NCBI GenBank assembly: GCA_046297095.1
Contig: JBKCNS010000031.1
Coordinates: 1-64,000, forward strand
DNA length: 64,000 nucleotides
DNA from: JBBATK01 sp046297095
GTDB lineage: Bacteria; Bacteroidota; Ignavibacteria; Kapaibacteriales; NICIL-2
Reading direction: 5' to 3'
Part shown: positions 60,819 to 64,000 of the stretch, piece by piece
How positions within the stretch are numbered: the first letter of the stretch is position 1
How the letters are laid out: every line of letters starts with the position of its first letter
The notes under the pieces: model-generated
Told to the model about the DNA's origin: nothing
What the model saw: only the letters and a program-made list of their open reading frames with translations
The model's database searches: none
Made by a program: the position numbers and the translations under genes

Positions 60819-61694
60819 ATGATCGCTACAAGCTTAGTACTAGCCGTAAAACCATCGCTGCTGTTCATCGAGACAGTGTTGGCGAGTATCGAAAATCAAT
60901 CTTGTACGGAGTTTGAACTTTTGCTTGTTGCCGATTCCGCGCCGTCGGATGTGATACGGTATTTGGAGTCGCGCATTCGTTCCTTGAGTATTCCTGCGCG
61001 TATTGTTTATGCTCAGGATGCACGATCTGCCGATACCCCGGAGCGCAATACTCTTCGATGTGCTGTGTCAGCTGCCGGCGGATCCATGATCATTTTCAGC
61101 GACACGGTGAGCATACTGCATCCGCGATTTGTAGAAATGCACGTAGCTCATCAGGCGGCGCAGCAGCACAAGGAAACCATTCTCACCGGGGCACGCGTGG
61201 AGCTATCTGCGGATGTTTCTGCCGAGCTCAGTGCTCAAGCCATTCGCAGCGGATGGCCCGGCGGTAGCATCGTAGCGCTCCTGGCCGACGGTATCTTCGG
61301 GCAAACTACTCATGCCTCCCATGCCGTATTCCTGCCGTGGCATTCGGTACAAGAGGCACTGGCCACCCGAGCGCAGGATGTGTTTGCAGCCAATTATTCG
61401 CTTCAAAAGATTACCGCTGAGTCGTTGCTGGAGTTTTTAGACTCGGAGAACGCGCCAAATGCAAAGCTGCTGCTTTCACGAAGAAATATTTCCATTCGAT
61501 GTTACCGCAACACTTTTGTTCAATACCGCTGTAATGAACCGGGCAGCGCGCAATTGTTGCGCGTGAGTGGCGTGTTGGAGCGTGTACAACAGCTTCGTTT
61601 GGCGGTACCCGAGATGGGATTGCGCCCGGCCATGAATACGGCAGTTACTACATCCATGAATACAGCGCCGAGTGTCATGCGCGAGCAGCTCTAG
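60819..61694 (+). CDS. Degenerate GT2-like glycosyltransferase
   Basis: About 291 residues, start MIATSLVLAVKPSLLFIETV, resembling the beta-strand pattern of a GT-A fold: FELLLVADSAPSDVIRYLES, PERNTLRCAVSAAGGSMIIF and SDTVSILHPRFVEMH where a GT2 enzyme would have DSDDxxxP. The acidic metal-binding pair is thus reduced to one Asp, and no second-half catalytic motif (such as QxxRW) is seen, so activity is doubtful. A longer frame begins at 60756, inside the divergent operon promoter. Transcribed toward the ABC transporter gene. Confidence 0.55.
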   Translation: MIATSLVLAVKPSLLFIETVLASIENQSCTEFELLLVADSAPSDVIRYLESRIRSLSIPARIVYAQDARSADTPERNTLRCAVSAAGGSMIIFSDTVSILHPRFVEMHVAHQAAQQHKETILTGARVELSADVSAELSAQAIRSGWPGGSIVALLADGIFGQTTHASHAVFLPWHSVQEALATRAQDVFAANYSLQKITAESLLEFLDSENAPNAKLLLSRRNISIRCYRNTFVQYRCNEPGSAQLLRVSGVLERVQQLRLAVPEMGLRPAMNTAVTTSMNTAPSVMREQL

Positions 61695-61697
61695 CAG

Positions 61698-61716
61698 GTG
61701 CATCTTTAGCATGCAC
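61698..61716. repeat. Short perfect palindrome between two plus-strand genes
   Basis: GTGCAT-N7-ATGCAC, immediately after the stop of the glycosyltransferase-like gene. It may form a weak 3' hairpin; no T-tract. Confidence 0.4.
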
Positions 61717-61770
61717 AACATTAGCATGTGCTGCGTGGGTGCGCACTGTGGTTACTTTACGCCTACACTG

Positions 61771-61778
61771 TATCTTCG
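61771..61778 (+). promoter_or_regulatory. Candidate promoter element of the ABC exporter gene
   Basis: Reads TATCTTCG, close to TAnnTTTG, about 48 nt before the likely GTG start. Confidence 0.35.
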
Positions 61779-61825
61779 CCAACTCTTTTGAACATCGTGA
61801 CTCATCGCAGTCTGCCGATCGTCTC

Positions 61826-63655
61826 GTGAAAACTTTCCTACGTCTTTTTCGCTTTGTACGGCCCTACTCGGCGCGCTTCGTGCTGCTGGTTGTGCTTAAT
61901 GTGATTCTGGGTGCATTTGGCGCGCTCACCATGGCTGTTATCAAGCCGGTGATGGGAATTCTCTTTGAAGAAGTACAGGCCGTGCCCTCGCCGGCCGGCG
62001 ACGCGTCACTCAATGCCGTCCGAGATTCATTCTTCTCCGGAATGAATGCTCTTCTGATTTCTGCTACGCCGTCGGGCACGCTGTTGAATCTGAGCATCTT
62101 CATCGTGATGATTTTCTTGGTAAAAAATATCACTAAGTACATCAGCGGAGTCAACTACTTCCGAATGTGCGAGATGATCGTCAGCGACATGCGCACATCG
62201 GTGTTCGATAGATTGCTGAAGCACTCGCTAGGGTATTTTCATGCAAACAAAACCGGCGAGTTAATATCGCTGGTTACCAACGAGATCAACGCCATGCATG
62301 GCAGCTTGGTACCCTTCTTCATGCAACTGGTGCGATCGCCTGTAGAAATTATTCTGCTTCTTGCGCTCTTGCTTTCGCTTTCGGTGAAGCTTACGCTTAT
62401 TGCCATGAGCACGAGCGTAGTCACACTTATCATTATTCGTATTTCCCGCACCTACCTGCGGCGCTACGCCACTCGTATGGCAGACTCTACCGCGGGATAC
62501 GTATCAACCTTGCAGGAGACCATCTCTGCCGTTCGCATCGTTAAAGCATTCTCTGCCGAGCCGGTGATGAGCAATCGTTTTGCGCAGCAGGCCTTAAGCT
62601 ATATGCGCTCGGCGGTAAAGCTGGCTCGAATTCACGAAGCAATTCCCACACTGAACGAAGTGTTTGCCATTGCGGCATTGTCGGTGGTATTGTACTTAGG
62701 TGGGCACGAAGTGTTTGCCGGAAAAATGCGCGGCTCGGACTTGATGACCTTTTTGTTTGCGCTCTTTGCCATTATGGCGCCGACGGTATCTCTGGTGTCC
62801 ATTCCCGGTCAGATACAGCGGGGTATTGTGGCCGCCGAGCGAGTATTCGACGTGATAGATACCGAGCCCGCGCTCAAGGATGGTTCGCGTATCGCGCCTG
62901 CATTTACGGGTAGTTGCGAATTCAAGAATGTACGTTTTGCCTATGGCGCCGACCGCCCGGTGCTTCACGATATATCACTTACCATTCCCAAAGGTTCTAA
63001 AGTGGCCCTTGTGGGAAGCAGCGGCAGTGGGAAGTCTACACTCATCGATCTGCTTGTGCGCTTCTACGACCCGCTCGAAGGCGCAGTGCACATGGATGGC
63101 AGGGATGTTCGCGAGTTCACCATGGACTCCTACCGTCGCCGTTTCGGCATTGTCTCGCAGGATACCGTGCTCTTTCACGACACTGTTGCGAACAATATCT
63201 CGTTTGGCGCATCGGGTGTATCGCGCACGGACATTGAGGCAGCCGCGCGTATTGCCAATGCTCACGAGTTTATCATGACACTGCCCCAAGGTTACGAGAC
63301 TATTGTTGGCGATCGTGGCGTGCTTTTGTCCGGTGGACAGCGCCAGCGTATTGCAATTGCTCGAGCCATAGCGCAGAACCCGGACATTTTGATTTTTGAT
63401 GAAGCTACTTCCGCATTAGACTCGGCGTCCGAAAGCATTGTGCAGCACGCCATCAACGATGTACTTAGCCACCGCACTGCGGTGATTATTGCCCATCGTT
63501 TATCTACCATTGTGAATTGCGACAACATCGTGGTGCTGGACCGCGGCCGTATTGCGGAACAAGGCACGCATGAGCAACTGTTGCGCGCCGGCGGTATCTA
63601 CGCGCAGTTATATGCGGTGCAATTCAATCAACAGACTTCCCCATCAGCCGCGTAA
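61826..63655 (+). CDS. ABC exporter half-transporter with ATPase, MsbA-like
   Basis: About 609 residues: six TM helices (residues ~15-290: SARFVLLVVLNVILGAFGALT, LLNLSIFIVMIFLVKNIT, and others) then the nucleotide-binding domain with Walker A (GSSGSGKST), Q-loop (FGIVSQDTVLF), signature LSGGQRQRIAIARA, Walker B (ILIFDEATSALD) and the switch His (IIAHRLSTI). This is the MsbA/lipid A flippase type by length and order, fitting other LPS genes here, but multidrug export cannot be excluded. Start chosen at GTG 61826; an upstream GTG (61739) adds 29 weakly plausible residues. Confidence 0.92.
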   Translation: MKTFLRLFRFVRPYSARFVLLVVLNVILGAFGALTMAVIKPVMGILFEEVQAVPSPAGDASLNAVRDSFFSGMNALLISATPSGTLLNLSIFIVMIFLVKNITKYISGVNYFRMCEMIVSDMRTSVFDRLLKHSLGYFHANKTGELISLVTNEINAMHGSLVPFFMQLVRSPVEIILLLALLLSLSVKLTLIAMSTSVVTLIIIRISRTYLRRYATRMADSTAGYVSTLQETISAVRIVKAFSAEPVMSNRFAQQALSYMRSAVKLARIHEAIPTLNEVFAIAALSVVLYLGGHEVFAGKMRGSDLMTFLFALFAIMAPTVSLVSIPGQIQRGIVAAERVFDVIDTEPALKDGSRIAPAFTGSCEFKNVRFAYGADRPVLHDISLTIPKGSKVALVGSSGSGKSTLIDLLVRFYDPLEGAVHMDGRDVREFTMDSYRRRFGIVSQDTVLFHDTVANNISFGASGVSRTDIEAAARIANAHEFIMTLPQGYETIVGDRGVLLSGGQRQRIAIARAIAQNPDILIFDEATSALDSASESIVQHAINDVLSHRTAVIIAHRLSTIVNCDNIVVLDRGRIAEQGTHEQLLRAGGIYAQLYAVQFNQQTSPSAA

Positions 63656-63693
63656 AGTGACACACGTATGAACGCGGCATTCACAGGTACATT

Positions 63694-64000
63694 ATGAAAG
63701 TTGGCGATAGCGTAGAACTACACATCGAGTCACTGGGATTCGAGGGCGCGAGCATTGCTCGTGTGGATGGCCTGGTGGTGTTTGTAGAGGGCGGACTTCC
63801 GGGCGATCATGTGCGCGCTACTATTCGTACCAAGAAGAAATCCTTTTTGAACGCAACCATCGACGAAGTGCTCTCGGCATCGCCCTCGCGCATTGCGCCG
63901 CAGTGCACACACACGGAAATTTGCGGCGGGTGCCGTTGGCAGCATTGCGATTACGCCACGCAGATTGCATGGAAGCAGCAACACACGGTGGATTGCTTTG
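63694..64000 (+). CDS. 23S rRNA (uracil-5-)-methyltransferase RlmD/RumA, N-terminal part
   Basis: SAM-dependent 5-methyluridine formation in 23S rRNA. The frame is open to the right edge (102 codons). The TRAM domain covers residues ~1-58 (VGDSVELHIESLGFEGASIA, GLPGDHVRATI) and then the 4Fe-4S ligands appear in PQCTHTEICGGCRWQHCDYATQ, with the family's CGGCxWQHxxYxxQ signature. The TrmA/RlmC/RlmD family cannot be separated here because the C-terminal half is missing, but iron-sulfur cysteines favour RlmD or RlmC. Start at the ATG 38 nt after the ABC exporter stop. Confidence 0.88.
   Translation, partial: MKVGDSVELHIESLGFEGASIARVDGLVVFVEGGLPGDHVRATIRTKKKSFLNATIDEVLSASPSRIAPQCTHTEICGGCRWQHCDYATQIAWKQQHTVDCF

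Noticed and set aside
1..64000. Search for CRISPR repeats, insertion sequences, integrases and toxin-antitoxin pairs
   Set aside because: No regularly spaced repeats, transposase motifs, or integrase signatures were found; tandem repeats seen are all short coding microsatellites or the single two-copy domain duplication.

Overview
The window looks like a chromosomal segment from a free-living Gram-negative bacterium of the Bacteroidota/Chlorobi superphylum, possibly a lineage near Ignavibacteria or Kapabacteria rather than classical Bacteroidia; the exact lineage is inference. Evidence: three secreted proteins end in type IX secretion (T9SS) style C-terminal domains; there is a TonB receptor with a carboxypeptidase-like N-terminal domain, heptose/Kdo (LPS) genes and PD40/outer-membrane protein pairs; and many gene starts are preceded by a Bacteroidota-type -7 box (TAnnTTTG and close variants). 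Unlike most Bacteroidota, many genes also carry good Shine-Dalgarno sequences. Base composition is about 50% GC throughout. I see no tRNA, rRNA, insertion sequence, prophage or CRISPR array.

Layout. 1-4.3 kb: 5' part of a B12-dependent ribonucleotide reductase (nrdJ) behind a structured ~500-nt leader, then a PlsC-GNAT lipid acyltransferase fusion. 4.4-16.6 kb: a same-strand block with a large duplicated secreted beta-helix protein, its TonB-dependent receptor, exopolyphosphatase (ppx), polyphosphate kinase (ppk1) and a Trp/Tyr/Pro-rich exported protein. The receptor gene and ppk1 both have GTAACA-type direct repeats with a period of about 11 nt upstream, the architecture of a PhoB/PhoP box, so this may be a phosphate-starvation locus. 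16.6-22.1 kb: an SDR oxidoreductase, then a stress-like operon of a Crp/Fnr regulator with a degenerate receiver domain, a small eRF1-like protein, Hsp20 and PEP synthase.

22.4-35 kb: housekeeping genes: thyA, heptose-7-phosphate kinase, a T9SS-type secreted coiled-coil protein, murI, kup, an isolated pntA2 (transhydrogenase alpha membrane subunit), crcB, mazG, rpe, a LonB/YcbZ-like protease, a DUF2892 protein and a sugar aminotransferase. 35-43.8 kb: a di-heme peroxidase lipoprotein, a NarI/HdrD-like membrane iron-sulfur oxidoreductase, an orphan peptide-type binding lipoprotein, two overlapping coiled-coil/hypothetical genes, and the bifunctional (p)ppGpp enzyme.

43.8-64 kb: a minus-strand operon (membrane protein, AtuA-like, DUF2279, glycosyltransferase 2) divergent from rodZ; kdsD and hinT; a 1570-residue T9SS-type surface protein with a near-perfect terminator; purN coupled to a long Rossmann protein; a PD40/outer-membrane barrel pair; a degenerate glycosyltransferase; an MsbA-like ABC exporter; and the 5' end of an RlmD/RumA-type rRNA methyltransferase.

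The most notable candidate system is the 4.4-16.6 kb block: duplicated secreted protein, TonB receptor, polyphosphate enzymes and Pho-box-like operators. Next come the nrdJ leader RNA, the pseudo-receiver Crp regulator with its stress genes, and the isolated transhydrogenase subunit.
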